Source: CAJLIR01 sp964408085 (GTDB lineage: Bacteria > Bacillota_I > Bacilli_A > RF39 > UBA660). From it: DNA of 64,000 bases. Shown piece after piece: positions 1-8,660 of the stretch (position 1 is its first letter; every line of letters starts with the position of its first letter). The stretch lies in the NCBI GenBank assembly GCA_964408085.1, contig CAYOYB010000001.1, forward strand, positions 124,001-188,000, in the 5' to 3' direction. The notes beneath the pieces are model-generated. The model was not told where the DNA came from. It ran no database searches and worked only from the letters and a program-made list of their open reading frames with translations. The position numbers and the translations under genes were made by a program.

Positions 1-95
1 TAAAACCGATATGTGACAAATGTAAAATAATTAAAAGAAAAGGGAAAGTAATGGTAATTTGTGAAAACCCTAAGCATAAACAAAAACAAGGTTAA
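1..95 (+). CDS. rpmJ: 50S ribosomal protein L36 (3' part)
   Basis: The window opens inside this gene. The readable part, in the frame beginning at base 3, gives KPICDKCKIIKRKGKVMVIC followed by ENPKHKQKQG and a TAA stop. This is the C-terminal 30 or so residues of the 37-residue L36 protein, with the C-x2-C and C-x4-H zinc-ribbon ligands visible. L36 is a small zinc-binding protein of the large ribosomal subunit. It is followed after 15 bases by rpsM, the usual order in Bacilli. The start codon lies upstream of the window. Confidence 0.95.
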   Translation, partial: KPICDKCKIIKRKGKVMVICENPKHKQKQG

Positions 96-110
96 TATAG
101 GAGGTGTTTT

Positions 111-476
111 ATGGCACGTATAAATGGTGTAGATATACCAAATAATAAAAGAATCGAAATTGCATTAACTTATATTTATGGTATAGGTAGAAGTTTATCA
201 AATAAAATCTTAGCTGATGCTAAAATTGATATTAATAAAAAAGCAGGACAATTAAGTCAAGATGAATTAGTTAAAATTCGTGATGAAGTAGCTAAATATA
301 CTACTGAAGGTGACTTAAGGCGTGAAGTTAATATGAACATTAAAACAAAGATGGAAATTAACTGTTATCAAGGAACACGTCATAAAAAAGGATTACCTGT
401 TAGGGGACAAAGAACAAATAGAAATGCAAGAACTCGTAAAGGAAAAGGAAAAGTAGTTGCTAATAAGAAAAAATAG
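111..476 (+). CDS. rpsM: 30S ribosomal protein S13
   Basis: A 121-residue protein of normal S13 length. It starts MARINGVDIPNNKRIEIALT and ends in the basic tail GKGKVVANKKK. The helix-hairpin-helix YIYGIGRSLSNKI and the TRHKKGLPVRGQRTNRNART segment are typical family signatures. S13 sits in the head of the small subunit and contacts tRNA and the L5 bridge. A strong AGGAGG-type ribosome site precedes the ATG at 111. It belongs to the operon rpmJ-rpsM-rpsK-rpoA-rplQ. Confidence 0.98.
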   Translation: MARINGVDIPNNKRIEIALTYIYGIGRSLSNKILADAKIDINKKAGQLSQDELVKIRDEVAKYTTEGDLRREVNMNIKTKMEINCYQGTRHKKGLPVRGQRTNRNARTRKGKGKVVANKKK

Positions 477-503
477 TAGGTAACTAAAAAGGAGGTTAAG
501 TAA

Positions 504-887
504 ATGGCTTATAAACCAAGAAAACGTAAAGTTAAAAAGAATATCCCTGCTGGTAGAGCATATATACATTCAACTTTTAATAACACAATTGTTACAATTA
601 GTGATTTAGAAGGAAATGCTATAAGTTGGGCTTCAGCTGGAACTTTAGGATTTAAAGGAAGTAAAAAATCTACTCCATATGCAGCTGGTATGTCAGCAGA
701 AGCAGCAGGAAAAGTTGCTGTTGATATGGGTATGAAAACAGTAGAAGTTTATGTAAAAGGATTGGGTTCAGGAAGAGAAACTGCAATTCGTTCATTACAA
801 ACTGCTGGATTAGAAATTACTTCAATAACAGATGTAACACCAGTACCACATAACGGATGTCGTCCACCAAAACGTCCACGTGGATAA
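504..887 (+). CDS. rpsK: 30S ribosomal protein S11
   Basis: A 127-residue protein of normal S11 length. It shows the motifs AYIHSTFNNTIVTISD, GFKGSKKSTPYAA and the C-terminal DVTPVPHNGCRPPKRPRG. S11 lies on the platform of the small subunit near the E site. It is preceded by an AAGGAGG site. No rpsD lies between rpsK and rpoA: in Clostridia rpsD is usually found here, while in Bacilli such as B. subtilis it is elsewhere. The gap to rpoA is only 20 bases. Confidence 0.98.
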   Translation: MAYKPRKRKVKKNIPAGRAYIHSTFNNTIVTISDLEGNAISWASAGTLGFKGSKKSTPYAAGMSAEAAGKVAVDMGMKTVEVYVKGLGSGRETAIRSLQTAGLEITSITDVTPVPHNGCRPPKRPRG

Positions 888-907
888 AAGAAAAGGAGTG
901 TTTAATA

Positions 908-1858
908 ATGTTAAATTTTGAAAAGCCAATATATAAAATAACTGAATATGTTGAAAATAATAATTATGGTAAATTTGAACTAGAACCACTTGAAAGAGGT
1001 TTTGGTACAACAATAGGAAATGCACTTAGAAGAGTAATGCTATCAAGTATGCCAGGTAGTGCTATTGTAGCTGTAAAAATAGAAGGCGTTATGCATGAAT
1101 TTCAAACAATTGAAGGCGTTGTTGAAGACGTAACAGCTATTGTTTTAAATTTAAAAGATGTTGTAATTAAAAATCATTCAGAAGAAAAAAAGATTATTAA
1201 ACTATCTGCTTCAACTGAAGGTGAAGTTAAAGCTGGAGATATTGAAAGCGATGCTGATATTGAGATAATGAATCCAGATAAAATAATTGCAACAATTGCT
1301 AAAGGTGGAAAATTAGAGATGGAAATGATTGTAGCTAATGGTAGAGGTTATGTTCCATCAACTGAAAATAAATGTCATATCGAAAATAGTAAGTTAGGAT
1401 ATATTCCTATTGATGCATTATATTCACCAATCGAAAGAATCAGTTATGAAGTTGAGGATGCGCGTGTTGGTCAAAACGCTAATTACGATAAATTAATAAT
1501 GAATGTTTATACAAATGGCTCAATTAAACCAGAAGAGGCTATGGCTTTGGCTAGCAAAATATTAATTGAACACTTAAATATTATTACTGATTTGAGTGAA
1601 ATAGCTGATACAACTGGTATTATGAATGCTAAACAAGAAGATAGCAAATTAAAGAAATTAGAAACATCAATAGATGATTTAGATTTCTCAGTTCGTGCTT
1701 ATAATTGTTTAAAAAGAGCAGGCATAAATACATTAGGTGATTTAACTGAAAAAACAGAATTAGAAATGATGAAAGTTCGTAATTTAGGTAAAAAATCTTT
1801 AAAAGAAGTTATTGATAAAATTAAAGAAATGGGACTTAAATTCCGTGACGAAGACTAG
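908..1858 (+). CDS. rpoA: DNA-directed RNA polymerase subunit alpha
   Basis: A 316-residue alpha subunit. The N-terminal dimerisation domain carries PLERGFGTTIGNALRRVML and is joined by a linker at about residues 225-245 to the C-terminal domain (RAYNCLKRAGINTLGDLT, VRNLGKKSLKEVIDKI), which contacts UP-element DNA and activators. The frame is open back to 857, inside rpsK. The ATG at 908 is chosen because AAAGGAGTG lies 8 bases upstream and the family start (MLNFEKPIYK) matches. It is co-transcribed with the ribosomal protein genes on either side. Confidence 0.97.
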   Translation: MLNFEKPIYKITEYVENNNYGKFELEPLERGFGTTIGNALRRVMLSSMPGSAIVAVKIEGVMHEFQTIEGVVEDVTAIVLNLKDVVIKNHSEEKKIIKLSASTEGEVKAGDIESDADIEIMNPDKIIATIAKGGKLEMEMIVANGRGYVPSTENKCHIENSKLGYIPIDALYSPIERISYEVEDARVGQNANYDKLIMNVYTNGSIKPEEAMALASKILIEHLNIITDLSEIADTTGIMNAKQEDSKLKKLETSIDDLDFSVRAYNCLKRAGINTLGDLTEKTELEMMKVRNLGKKSLKEVIDKIKEMGLKFRDED

Positions 1859-1876
1859 AAGTTAGGAGGGAATTTT

Positions 1877-2230
1877 ATGTACAGAAAATTAGGACGTACT
1901 AACAAACATAGAAGAAGTATGCTAGCTAATTTAACTAAAGATGCGATCATGAATGAAAGAATTGAAACAACAGAAACTCGTGCTAAAGAAGTTCGTAAAT
2001 TTGTTGATAAAATGATTTCATATGGTAAAGATGGATCTTTAGTAGCTAGAAGAAAAGCTTTGGCATTTTTACATAATGATGAAGCTTCTGTTAAAAAAGT
2101 ATTTGATGATTTAGCTAAAAGATATGCTACTAGAAATGGTGGTTATACAAGAATTTTAAAATTAACTGAACGTAGAGGCGATGATGCTTTGATGGTTATT
2201 TTAGAATTAGTAGAAGGAGATGCAAAGTAA
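1877..2230 (+). CDS. rplQ: 50S ribosomal protein L17
   Basis: A 117-residue L17 protein. MYRKLGRTNKHRRSMLANLT is the family start and LTERRGDDALMVILELVE the family end. L17 binds near the exit tunnel of the large subunit. It follows rpoA by 18 bases with a GGAGGG site. An intrinsic terminator overlaps its stop codon, so it is the last gene of the operon. The usual Bacilli neighbours ecfA1/ecfA2 are not present downstream. Confidence 0.98.
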   Translation: MYRKLGRTNKHRRSMLANLTKDAIMNERIETTETRAKEVRKFVDKMISYGKDGSLVARRKALAFLHNDEASVKKVFDDLAKRYATRNGGYTRILKLTERRGDDALMVILELVEGDAK

Positions 2231-2243
2231 GCATCTTTTTTTG
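2218..2243 (+). terminator. Intrinsic terminator of the rpmJ-rplQ operon
   Basis: A 6-bp stem AGATGC / GCATCT encloses a 7-base loop that contains the rplQ stop codon and is followed by a run of T. The stem begins inside the last codons of rplQ. Confidence 0.85.
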
Positions 2244-2420
2244 TTTCTTTTGTTATAATTAAATAATTATTTTTTGAATGAAGAGTATAGTCTGTGGCAC
2301 TGTAGGGCATAGTTAGATTAATTATTAGTTAAAATTTACAATTATTCAAATTTAACTATATATAGAGTCATATTATATGATAGAATAGTATTAGTAGGTT
2401 AAATTGAAAGTGGGGGTAAT

Positions 2421-3173
2421 ATGAAAGCATTAATTACAGGCGCAAGCTCAGGTATTGGAAAAGAAATAGCTATTATTCTTAATGATATGGGTTATGATCT
2501 TATAATAGTAGCAAGAAATCGTAAAAAATTAGAAAAATTTGCTAAAGGGTTAAGTGGAAATGTTGATATTATTGACACAGATATTTCAAGTACATTTAAT
2601 TGTATGAAATTATATAATAAAGTAAAAAAAGAAGATATTGAAATTGTTATTAATAATGCAGGGTTTGGTCTATTTGGAGAATTTACAGAAACAAAAATAG
2701 ATAAAGAAATGGATATGATAGATACTAATATCAAAGGTGTCCATACCTTAACTAAATTATTTTTAAAAGATTTCAAAGAAAAGAATCGTGGATATATTCT
2801 AAATGTGGCCTCATCAGCTGCATTTCTATCGGGACCTTTAATGTCAACTTATTATGCCACAAAAGCTTATGTTTTACATCTTACAGAGGCCATAAATGAA
2901 GAATTAAGAAGAGAAAATAGTAATGTATATATAGGCGCTTTGTGCCCTGGACCTGTTGATACTAATTTTAATAAGGTAGCTGGCGTAGAATTTAATTTAA
3001 AATCAATGACTAGTGTAGATGTTGCCAAATACACTGTTGATAAAATGTTTAAAAGAAAGACAATCATTATACCAGGTATGAAAACGAAATTAGGAATTTT
3101 TGCTACTAGATTAATACCTCGTAAATTAGTAACTAAATTCTCTTATAATATTCAAAAGAAAAAAGGTTCATAA
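2421..3173 (+). CDS. Short-chain dehydrogenase/reductase (SDR family)
   Basis: A 250-residue classical SDR. The N-terminal Rossmann motif TGASSGIG (about residues 6-13) binds NAD(P). NNAGFG (about 78-83), the catalytic serine in NVASSAAFLSG and the YYATKAY motif with the active-site Tyr and Lys (about 150-156) are all present, so it should be catalytically competent. The cytoplasmic substrate cannot be deduced; relatives are often annotated YqjQ or DltE-like. A GGGGG ribosome site precedes the ATG. It is a single-gene unit between two terminators. Confidence 0.9.
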   Translation: MKALITGASSGIGKEIAIILNDMGYDLIIVARNRKKLEKFAKGLSGNVDIIDTDISSTFNCMKLYNKVKKEDIEIVINNAGFGLFGEFTETKIDKEMDMIDTNIKGVHTLTKLFLKDFKEKNRGYILNVASSAAFLSGPLMSTYYATKAYVLHLTEAINEELRRENSNVYIGALCPGPVDTNFNKVAGVEFNLKSMTSVDVAKYTVDKMFKRKTIIIPGMKTKLGIFATRLIPRKLVTKFSYNIQKKKGS

Positions 3174-3202
3174 AAAAAAAGCTAGTTTTTAGCTTTTTTT
3201 GT
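3172..3202. terminator. Bidirectional terminator between the SDR and flavoprotein genes
   Basis: AAAAAAGCT, a short loop and AGCTTTTTT form a hairpin with A runs on one side and T runs on the other, so it can terminate both the plus-strand SDR gene and the convergent minus-strand flavoprotein gene. Confidence 0.75.
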
Positions 3203-4588
3203 TTCTAAAATATCTCTTGCAGCTACTAATCCAGTTGCAGCAGCAGCCACAATATTACCAGCCTTTCCAGCTCCATCACCTATAAAATATATATTATAAT
3301 TATCTAATTTAAAATGGTTATTGGTTGTAATTTCATTGCTAAAGAATTTAATTTCTGGACCATATAACAAAGTTTCATCATTATTTATTCCAGGTACAAT
3401 TTCATTTAGTTTATCTAAACCCTCTAAAATATTTGTGATAATTCGATAAGGAAGAACTAGAGCTAAATCTCCAGCAACACAATCTTTTAAAGTTGGTTCG
3501 ATAAAGCCTTTATTTATACGATGCCATTCTGATCTTCTACCTATTCTTAAATCTTTTAAAGTTTGAATAATTGGCTTTCCAGCACCTAAAACATTAGCAA
3601 TTCTAGCGATTGATTCTCCATATTCTCTAGTATTAGTAACAGGTTGTGTTAGAGTAACTTTTGAAATAAAAGCAAAATTGGTATTGTTAGATTTTTTCTC
3701 TTTTAAAGCATGGCCATTAACACAAATATAACCATAGTAATTTTCTTTAGCTACGAACCCTTGAGGATTAGTACAAAAAGTTCTAATTTCATCATTATAA
3801 GTTGGTGTCTTTATAAAGATAGTTGGGTCATAAATAATATCACACAAATCTTCCATAATTTCTTTTCTAACTTCAACTCTTACACCAATCTCAATACTTT
3901 GTGAAATATAAGGTATTTCATATTTATCAGCTAATTCTTGAACCCATTTAGCACCAGTTCTACCTGGAGCAACGATAACATTTTTAGCACTTATTGATTC
4001 TTCGTTTTTACCCACTTTATAAGTAACAATATTATTGTCATCTTTACTTGAAATGTCAGTTACATTAGCGCATTCTAATAATTCGACACCATTATCTTGA
4101 AGAAATTCCGAAAACTTAATAATATGTTCTGGTAATTTATCACTTCCTAAATGCTTTTGTTTTATTAGTAATAATCTAGCCCCTGTAAGAGCAATTTTTT
4201 TCTTTATTTTTTCAGCTTCGTCTAAGTTACTTGGATAAACTTTACTATCCATATTAAACTTATTAAAAATCTGTTCTGTATCATCTATTAATTGGTAAGC
4301 TTCATCACTTGACATATATTTAAATAAATCTGATTTTCCAATTTTTGGAATAAAGTTTAACTTTCCATCCGAAAAAGTTCCTGCACCACCAAAACCTGAT
4401 AATATTTGGCATGGGTTGCAATTTGTACAATTAGATTTATTTTTGTTCATTGGGCAAGCTCTTTTTGTAGCTAAACGTCCTTTATCTAATAATAAAATTT
4501 TTAAATTTTTTTGCTTTGTAATTAATTCATAAGCTGCAAATAAACCAGCAGGACCAGCTCCTACAATTACCACATCATATTGTTTCAT
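3182..4588 (-). CDS. FAD-dependent oxidoreductase, COG2509 type
   Basis: A 468-residue flavoprotein. The N-terminal dinucleotide-binding motif is VVIVGAGPAGLFAAYEL. A cysteine-rich segment CPMNKNKSNCTNCNPC followed by GFGGAGTFSDGKLN is characteristic of the COG2509 family of uncharacterised FAD-dependent dehydrogenases. The C-terminal YFIGDGAGKAGNIVAAAATG closes the FAD site. The frame is open to 4636, but ATG 4588 is preferred because an AGAGGT site lies just upstream and the Rossmann strand starts there. The reaction is unknown. It is probably cytoplasmic, and it is divergent from the DUF368 gene. Confidence 0.88.
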   Translation of the reverse strand: MKQYDVVIVGAGPAGLFAAYELITKQKNLKILLLDKGRLATKRACPMNKNKSNCTNCNPCQILSGFGGAGTFSDGKLNFIPKIGKSDLFKYMSSDEAYQLIDDTEQIFNKFNMDSKVYPSNLDEAEKIKKKIALTGARLLLIKQKHLGSDKLPEHIIKFSEFLQDNGVELLECANVTDISSKDDNNIVTYKVGKNEESISAKNVIVAPGRTGAKWVQELADKYEIPYISQSIEIGVRVEVRKEIMEDLCDIIYDPTIFIKTPTYNDEIRTFCTNPQGFVAKENYYGYICVNGHALKEKKSNNTNFAFISKVTLTQPVTNTREYGESIARIANVLGAGKPIIQTLKDLRIGRRSEWHRINKGFIEPTLKDCVAGDLALVLPYRIITNILEGLDKLNEIVPGINNDETLLYGPEIKFFSNEITTNNHFKLDNYNIYFIGDGAGKAGNIVAAAATGLVAARDILETKKAKN

Positions 4589-4694
4589 AATATACCTCTT
4601 TTCATATTTATTGTAACACAGTTTAAATTTATCCACAACCAGGATAATTATAATATTAAATAATATTACATATAATTATATGAGGATTGATACT

Positions 4695-5531
4695 ATGAAA
4701 GAAAAAATAATTTTAATTTTTAAAGGTATAATCGTTGGATTAGGAAAAATAATTCCTGGTGTAAGTGGTGCGATGCTAGCAATAACGCTAGGAATATATG
4801 ATAAATGTGTATATGCTATTAGTAACTTTACGAAAAATATCAAAGATAACATGAATTTATTATTTTATATTGGAATTGGGCTTGTTTTATCAATTGGAAT
4901 ATTCAGCAATTTGGTAATATTTTTATTAAATAATTATTATATGATAACAATGTGTTTTTTTATTGGTTTAATTATAGGTGGGTTACCAAAATTGTATAGT
5001 GAAAGCAAAATAAATGTAAAAAAAGTAAGCAACATTATAGTTATAACTCTCGCGTTTATAATTATAATAATATTAAATTCTTTTAGTCCAGACCATACAG
5101 TTAAGACAGAAGCTAATTTTGTAACATTAATTGGAATAGGTTTTCTGGAGTCATTCGCAATGATTGTTCCTGGTATTAGTGGAACTGCTTTATTAATGTT
5201 AGTAGGCTATTATGATTTAGTTATTTTGCGATTTAGTCAAATCTTTAATATCATGTCATTATTTGAAACAACTAAATTTTTCATTCCCTTTGGTTTAGGA
5301 ATGTTGATAGGTGTAATTATCATGTCAAAAATTATAAATATATGTTTTAAAAAATATCCAATAAAAACTTATTGCGCTATTGTTGGTTTAATCTTATCAT
5401 CAATATATATATTAGTAATTGAAGTTTTTAAAGTTACATTAGGTTTTAAATTATTTTTTATAAGTTTACTTTTTATAATAATTGGAAGTATGATTTCCTA
5501 TATTTTAGATCATACAATGGGTAATAAATAG
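4695..5531 (+). CDS. DUF368 membrane protein, PopT-type undecaprenyl phosphate translocase
   Basis: A 278-residue polytopic membrane protein with about eight hydrophobic segments. The two inverted-repeat signatures of DUF368 are visible, GKIIPGVSGAMLAITLGIYD near the N-terminus and FAMIVPGISGTALLMLVGYYD in the middle. DUF368 (PopT) members are reported to recycle undecaprenyl phosphate across the membrane for cell-wall synthesis. The role here is inferred from family membership. ATG 4695 is preferred over 4680 because TGAGGA lies 8 bases before it. Confidence 0.82.
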   Translation: MKEKIILIFKGIIVGLGKIIPGVSGAMLAITLGIYDKCVYAISNFTKNIKDNMNLLFYIGIGLVLSIGIFSNLVIFLLNNYYMITMCFFIGLIIGGLPKLYSESKINVKKVSNIIVITLAFIIIIILNSFSPDHTVKTEANFVTLIGIGFLESFAMIVPGISGTALLMLVGYYDLVILRFSQIFNIMSLFETTKFFIPFGLGMLIGVIIMSKIINICFKKYPIKTYCAIVGLILSSIYILVIEVFKVTLGFKLFFISLLFIIIGSMISYILDHTMGNK

Positions 5532-5576
5532 TGCATTAACTAATTATTTCGCATATATTTAATTGAGGTGAAATAT

Positions 5577-5918
5577 ATGGAAAAAAAGTTACCAGGAATT
5601 TTTGCTAATAAAATTGAAAGAGGTATAGATAATAATTCTAATGTATATTATTCAGCTAATAATGAAAAAGTAGATAATGTAGGTGATAATAATAAAAGTG
5701 ATAATAAACAATTAGACTCTAGTTTAAATGTAAATCAAAAAATTAATAAAATATTTAATTCCACAAAATATGTATATAAAGCTGATGTTCATATCTGTTT
5801 GAAAAACGAAGAGATTGATTGTCGTATAATAGGTAAAAATGCAACTCATCTAATAACAATGGATAATAAATTAATTCCTATCAGTGACATAATAGATATT
5901 AATTTTTTAGAAAAATAG
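5577..5918 (+). CDS. Hypothetical protein, 113 aa
   Basis: Not recognised. The first 60 residues are polar and Asn/Asp-rich (NNSNVYYSANNEK), probably flexible. The last 55 residues look like a small beta-rich domain (VYKADVHICLKNEEIDCRII, then DNKLIPISDIIDINFL). No signal peptide or membrane segment is seen. GTG 5568 is possible, but GAGGTG at 5564-5569 is better read as the ribosome site for ATG 5577. It lies directly downstream of the DUF368 gene and before a terminator, so the two may be co-transcribed. Confidence 0.7.
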   Translation: MEKKLPGIFANKIERGIDNNSNVYYSANNEKVDNVGDNNKSDNKQLDSSLNVNQKINKIFNSTKYVYKADVHICLKNEEIDCRIIGKNATHLITMDNKLIPISDIIDINFLEK

Positions 5919-5930
5919 AATTAATTTGAT

Positions 5931-5950
5931 AGACCTCAATGGTCTTTTTT
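5931..5950 (+). terminator. Intrinsic terminator after the 113-aa hypothetical gene
   Basis: AGACC, the loop TCAAT and GGTCT are followed by a T run. Confidence 0.8.
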
Positions 5951-5952
5951 AT

Positions 5953-5979
5953 ATAAAAAAACATATCAATGATATGTTA
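5953..5979 (-). terminator. Intrinsic terminator of the metallophosphoesterase gene
   Basis: On the minus strand ACATATC and GATATGT form a 7-bp stem around a 3-base loop. It is followed by a T run and overlaps the stop codon at 5977. Confidence 0.75.
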
Positions 5980-6936
5980 AAAAAATCGTTTACTAAAACC
6001 TTTAGTTTTAAATTTTATAGATTCACATTTTTCATCGACTATGACTTTATCGTTTATTGACATATTATTAAAATTAACACGTGAAAAATGATTATTTAGG
6101 ACTTCTCTTTCAATTAAAACAGCTCCAGGAAATGGTTCGCTAGCAAAATCTCTTATATCACTTAATGTAGGAATAGTAACAAAGTAATTCGTATTAATGT
6201 ATTGAATTCTAAATGGAGAATGATAATGCCCTTGTAGAATTAAATCATTGTGTAAGTTTTTTATTGAGACCATTTTATCAAATTCTTTTTGATATTTATA
6301 GCCAAATTTATGCATTAGTACAATTTTTCCTTTATTGATATTTATTTCTCCTAGTCCAAACCCAATTGGGATAATATCATGTCTATAGTTTTTAAGAGCG
6401 ACTGCTAAATTTTGCGACGCAGACTCTGCTACACTATAGTCATGATCTCCTAATACAGCAATATTTAATATTGAATGATCGTATGGATACTTATTTAATA
6501 CAAATTCAATTTGTTGTTCAGGGTTTTTAATAAGCTTATCGCCTTTACCATAAGTGCCATCAATTAAATCCCCACATATAAATATGATATGAATTCCTTC
6601 TTTAACACAATAGTCATATATTTTATCAATGGCATCAAGTCTTTGTTTTTTATTACCAATATGTAGATCCGATATTGCAACAGCACGAAGTGTATTACTA
6701 TTTTTGGTTATAATGTCTACATAATTTTTTTGATTATTTTGCGTAATTATAGTTTTAGGAGTATAAATAATATCTCCATTATCATAGTATTGTCTATTAA
6801 ATTCAAAGCCTTTATCTTCCATCATGCGCAAAATATAATATATTTGCTTTCTAGATAGCTGAAGCTGCTCACATATTTCGTTAATAGTTAGTTTTTGTTT
6901 TATTAGCTCAAATAGTAGTTCGGACTTTACTGACAT
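5977..6936 (-). CDS. HTH-metallophosphoesterase
   Basis: A 319-residue protein with two parts. Residues 1-50 form a helix-turn-helix (KLTINEICEQLQLSRKQIYY). From about residue 85 there is a calcineurin-like metallophosphoesterase with the metal ligands SDLHIGN, CGDLIDG, LGDHDYS (Asp in place of the usual Asn of GNHD) and QGHYHS. The domain pairing suggests a phosphoesterase that may sense or bind nucleic acid, but the substrate is unknown. The frame opens at GTG 6945; ATG 6936 is chosen because AAAGGGG lies 8 bases upstream. Confidence 0.83.
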   Translation of the reverse strand: MSVKSELLFELIKQKLTINEICEQLQLSRKQIYYILRMMEDKGFEFNRQYYDNGDIIYTPKTIITQNNQKNYVDIITKNSNTLRAVAISDLHIGNKKQRLDAIDKIYDYCVKEGIHIIFICGDLIDGTYGKGDKLIKNPEQQIEFVLNKYPYDHSILNIAVLGDHDYSVAESASQNLAVALKNYRHDIIPIGFGLGEININKGKIVLMHKFGYKYQKEFDKMVSIKNLHNDLILQGHYHSPFRIQYINTNYFVTIPTLSDIRDFASEPFPGAVLIEREVLNNHFSRVNFNNMSINDKVIVDEKCESIKFKTKGFSKRFF

Positions 6937-6995
6937 ACTACACACCCCTTTAAAATATAGTGATTATTATAATATTAATACTTTTATATGTCAAT

Positions 6996-7025
6996 AAAAA
7001 AGACAGAATAATTAATTTATTCTGC
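6996..7025 (-). terminator. Intrinsic terminator of the acidic zinc-ribbon protein gene
   Basis: Minus-strand stem CAGAATA / TATTCTG with the stop codon in the loop region, followed by a short T run. Confidence 0.65.
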
Positions 7026-8505
7026 CGCAAATTGGACAAATTCGTTCATCATCACCTAATGGAGTATTACAGAATTGGCAAGTTCTACCAAGCGTCATTG
7101 GTATATTTCTTTTCATTAAACGTTTTAAAGGATCTTCTTCCTTTTTTTCTTTTTTCTTAAATAAAGCTTTTTTCTCATCAATTTTGATATCACTTGGATT
7201 AAGTGCCATAAATTCTGGCTTAGGTTTATCTTCAACTTGTATATTATTAGTCATAATATTTTCATCATTTAAAGATAAGTCTGGTATTTCATTATCTATT
7301 AATTGATTTTCTTCTTTTACAGGTTCTAAATTTTGTATTTCAGAAATGTCATTCATGAAAATTTCTTCTTGAGAATCTGAATTTATAATATTATCATCAA
7401 TTATGTTATTATCAGCATTTGTAGGAATATCTTCAGTTATTTCTTCAAAGAAGTCATCATCATCTTTGTATTCATATTCTTCAATTTCTTCTAATAATTC
7501 ATCGTTTTCATCAAGTATACTAATTTCACCATTATTTATATTTTCATCAGAATCCTTGATAGAACTATCATCATCTTCTATAGATTCTAAAGTAACATCT
7601 GGCTCTGAATCTTTTTCTTCCATATTTTGTGTTACATTTGTATTATCTAAATTTTCATAATCCCAACTATTTTCAATATTATCATCAATTATATTATTAT
7701 CAGTATTATCTTCTATGTCATTATCTTGAGATGTAATATTTTCATTATTGATTTCAATATTCATATCTTCAGTTATGATATTTTCATCATTATTTTCGAT
7801 ATTAATGCCTTCAGTGATGATGTTTTCATCATTATTTTTGATATTAATATTTTCAGTTATAACATTTTCATCTTTATTTTCAATATCAATATCCCAATTC
7901 ATAATATCTTCAGTATCATCATCAATATCAGTATCTTCTATTAAATCATTTTCATTTAAATTATCTTGCTCATCATTAAATTTATTTTTATTTAAAATGT
8001 TAGCAAGAGGTATTTGTTCTTCATAGTTTAAAGATATATCAGTATCTTCAATAATGCTTGGAGGTTCGCTAACTTCAAAATTATTATCCATTTTTTCATC
8101 GTAAGTTACAGTTTTTATTTCTTTTTGTTCAACATCTTTCCTTATTGTAAATAATCCACCAATTATACTAAAAATCATACCAATTGGATATAGAATAAGT
8201 GCAATACCATAAGCAAAATTTGGTGTTGATGTTAATCCCTCAATCGTTAAGATGTCATATACTCCATAACCAATTATTACTATATTTAATATAGTCGGTA
8301 TTAAAGATAACTTATATTTTTTGATAGTAACTAAAACTAAAGTAATTGCTGATAAAATTATAATTGCAAACGAAAGATAAAAAAATTGATCGATAAATGC
8401 GAATGATTGATTATTGAATTTAGTAATTGGCACAACTGTTGCCACAATTAATAGTAAGCTTCCTAGATAACTTAAAATAAAAAGTTTTTTTCTGATAGTT
8501 TTCAT
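7012..8505 (-). CDS. Membrane protein with acidic repeats and C-terminal zinc ribbon
   Basis: A 497-residue protein. Residues 1-120 hold four hydrophobic segments. A long, very acidic Asn/Asp/Glu-rich region of about 300 residues follows, containing imperfect 14-residue repeats such as DENIITEGINIENN. The end is a zinc ribbon, CQFCNTPLGDDERICPICG. The zinc ribbon is expected in the cytoplasm, so the acidic region probably is too. Function is unknown. ATG 8505 is chosen because AAAGGGTTG precedes it and the membrane segment starts just after; the open frame to 8628 adds an unlikely extension. The antisense frames here are shadows of the low-complexity region. Confidence 0.8.
   Translation of the reverse strand: MKTIRKKLFILSYLGSLLLIVATVVPITKFNNQSFAFIDQFFYLSFAIIILSAITLVLVTIKKYKLSLIPTILNIVIIGYGVYDILTIEGLTSTPNFAYGIALILYPIGMIFSIIGGLFTIRKDVEQKEIKTVTYDEKMDNNFEVSEPPSIIEDTDISLNYEEQIPLANILNKNKFNDEQDNLNENDLIEDTDIDDDTEDIMNWDIDIENKDENVITENINIKNNDENIITEGINIENNDENIITEDMNIEINNENITSQDNDIEDNTDNNIIDDNIENSWDYENLDNTNVTQNMEEKDSEPDVTLESIEDDDSSIKDSDENINNGEISILDENDELLEEIEEYEYKDDDDFFEEITEDIPTNADNNIIDDNIINSDSQEEIFMNDISEIQNLEPVKEENQLIDNEIPDLSLNDENIMTNNIQVEDKPKPEFMALNPSDIKIDEKKALFKKKEKKEEDPLKRLMKRNIPMTLGRTCQFCNTPLGDDERICPICGRIN
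7730..7882 (-). repeat. Imperfect 42-bp tandem repeats inside the acidic protein gene
   Basis: Three to four copies of a unit encoding D/N-E-N-I/V-I-T-E-x-x-N-I-x-N/I-N lie head to tail. The DNA units are similar but diverged. They are likely to change copy number between strains. Confidence 0.7.
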
Positions 8506-8610
8506 TATAGTCAACCCTTTCAATACATATAATAAGTATAACACAAATTTTGAAACTTTAGTATCTATATTATTATTTTTTATTCTAAATATGTTCAAAA
8601 TTTGTTTTTT

Positions 8611-8649
8611 TAAAAAAAATCCACACAAATTAATGTGCAGATTTTTTTT
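8611..8649. terminator. Terminator downstream of the CotZ-like gene
   Basis: ATCCACAC and GTGCAGAT flank a short loop, with an A run on the left and a T run on the right. On the minus strand it ends the CotZ-like transcript before the next minus-strand gene. Confidence 0.7.
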
Positions 8650-8660
8650 AATGTATTATA

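Noticed and set aside
2244..2420. Possible riboswitch before the SDR gene
   Set aside because: The 177 bases contain AT-rich promoter-like sequence only. No conserved aptamer core or terminator/antiterminator pair was found by eye.
7403..8026. Several plus-strand frames rich in Ser, Ile and Phe
   Set aside because: They are antisense shadows of the Asp/Asn-rich minus-strand protein and have no ribosome sites.
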